Below are positions 63,590-64,000 of a stretch of DNA of 64,000 nt, piece by piece. Numbering within the stretch: position 1 is the first letter of the stretch; each line of letters starts with the position of its first letter. Made by a program: the position numbers and the translations under genes. Source of the stretch: Comamonadaceae bacterium (GTDB taxonomy: Bacteria; Pseudomonadota; Gammaproteobacteria; Burkholderiales; Burkholderiaceae_C); contig JAIXRJ010000036.1 in NCBI GenBank assembly GCA_027485235.1, forward strand, positions 124,001 to 188,000. Direction: 5' to 3'. A model generated the notes under the pieces. That model was not told the DNA's origin, made no database searches, and saw only the letters and a program-made list of their open reading frames with translations.

Positions 63590-64000
63590 AGCGTGGGTGT
63601 GTTGTGGGTTTGGGCTGGCTGGGCCCGGCATTTTGGGCATCGGCGCAAGCCTTGCAGCCGGTCATCGATGGCGATGGCTTGTCTCCTGCGGCCAAATCGG
63701 CCGTCACGGCAGACGGTCAAGCGATCAGTTTGAATTTTCAGAACATCGAAATCCGCGCTCTTTTGCAAGTATTTGCACAGTTCACCGGTTTGAATTTGGT
63801 GGTGTCCGACACCGTTGCGGGCCAAATCACGGTGCGTTTGGTCGACGTGCCCTGGGTGCAAGCCTTGAGCATGGTGTTGCAATCGAAAGGCTTGGCATCT
63901 CGCCGCGAAGGCAATGTGCTCTGGGTGGCACCCCAAGAGGAATGGGCCTTGCGAGAGCGAAAAAACCTGGAGTCCAAGGCGGCACTCGAAGCGGTGAGTC
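63586..64000 (+). CDS. pilQ: Type IV pilus secretin PilQ, N-terminal part (truncated by window end)
   Basis: 138 codons of a secretin, open to the last base. A signal peptide (about 1-22, ending ASAQA) and a secretin N0/STN domain (about 40-115: AISLNFQNIEIRALLQVFAQ, FTGLNLVVSDTVAGQITVRL, VPWVQALSMVLQSKGLASR) are clear. No AMIN domain precedes the STN domain, unlike classic PilQ with one or two AMIN repeats, so this secretin is short at its N-terminus. GGAGGT precedes ATG 63586, which overlaps the previous stop. Confidence 0.87.
   Translation, partial: MKRGCVVGLGWLGPAFWASAQALQPVIDGDGLSPAAKSAVTADGQAISLNFQNIEIRALLQVFAQFTGLNLVVSDTVAGQITVRLVDVPWVQALSMVLQSKGLASRREGNVLWVAPQEEWALRERKNLESKAALEAVS

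Overview
The window looks like chromosomal DNA of a GC-rich betaproteobacterium of the order Burkholderiales, most likely a Comamonadaceae relative (Limnohabitans, Rhodoferax or Acidovorax type). This is an inference from gene content and order: lysA-lptM-cyaY-PBP1A-pilM..Q; engB beside cytochrome c4 and the ResB/CcsB system; paired lauroyl-acyltransferase-like genes; groESL behind a perfect CIRCE; and many TRAP and acyl-CoA genes. I see no rRNA, tRNA, insertion sequence, prophage or CRISPR array. Genes are packed tightly, often with 1-4 nt overlaps.

Layout. (1) 1-7510: a TRAP transporter (dctM running off the window, dctQ, dctP) and a FadR-type GntR regulator on the minus strand. They diverge from a four-gene catabolic operon: enolase-superfamily dehydratase, two SDR dehydrogenases and an FAH-family hydrolase. 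This fits uptake of a sugar acid, possibly 6-deoxy, and its cleavage to pyruvate plus a hydroxy acid. A 19-bp palindrome with a TGGT-N3-ACCA core lies between the arms. (2) 7697-12547: a TetR-controlled acyl-CoA cluster (acyl-CoA dehydrogenase, DUF2147 protein, enoyl-CoA hydratase, two thioesterases). (3) 12588-17788: an Atm1-type ABC exporter, then a complete glutamate/aspartate importer gltIJKL. (4) 18001-22761: pyrC, a DUF3025 gene, htpX, an EamA permease and a 5'-nucleotidase. (5) 22777-34417: a full type II secretion (T2SS) cluster, gspG-H-I-J-K-L-M-N-D-E-(MipA/OmpV-like)-F on the minus strand, with gspC divergent. (6) 34468-39052: ilvA with an attenuator-like leader, an OsmC protein, and a small putative copper-handling group. 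(7) 39162-43856: groESL, an excisionase-like DNA-binding protein and two acyltransferases. (8) 43853-49988: alpha/beta hydrolase, engB, cytochrome c4 and System II cytochrome c maturation. (9) 50049-56697: a lone receiver protein, msrPQ, an NDUFA9-like protein, an M20 amidohydrolase and a solitary molybdopterin oxidoreductase. (10) 56748-64000: lysA-lptM, cyaY, PBP1A and the pilM-pilN-pilO/P-pilQ locus, whose pilQ is cut by the window end.

The most unusual feature is the pil locus. PilM is short (250 aa) and I cannot find its usual actin-like nucleotide-binding signature. PilN has a changed N-terminal motif. The next gene appears to fuse PilO to a PilP-like domain, giving a GspC-like layout. 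Other points of interest are an outer-membrane barrel gene inside the T2SS operon, an intrinsic terminator in the 5' leader of ilvA, a membrane-cupredoxin fusion, two very tight head-to-head gene pairs, and several genes with a -10-like hexamer 6-8 nt before the start codon, which suggests leaderless mRNAs. All assignments were made by reading the sequence; no database search was run.
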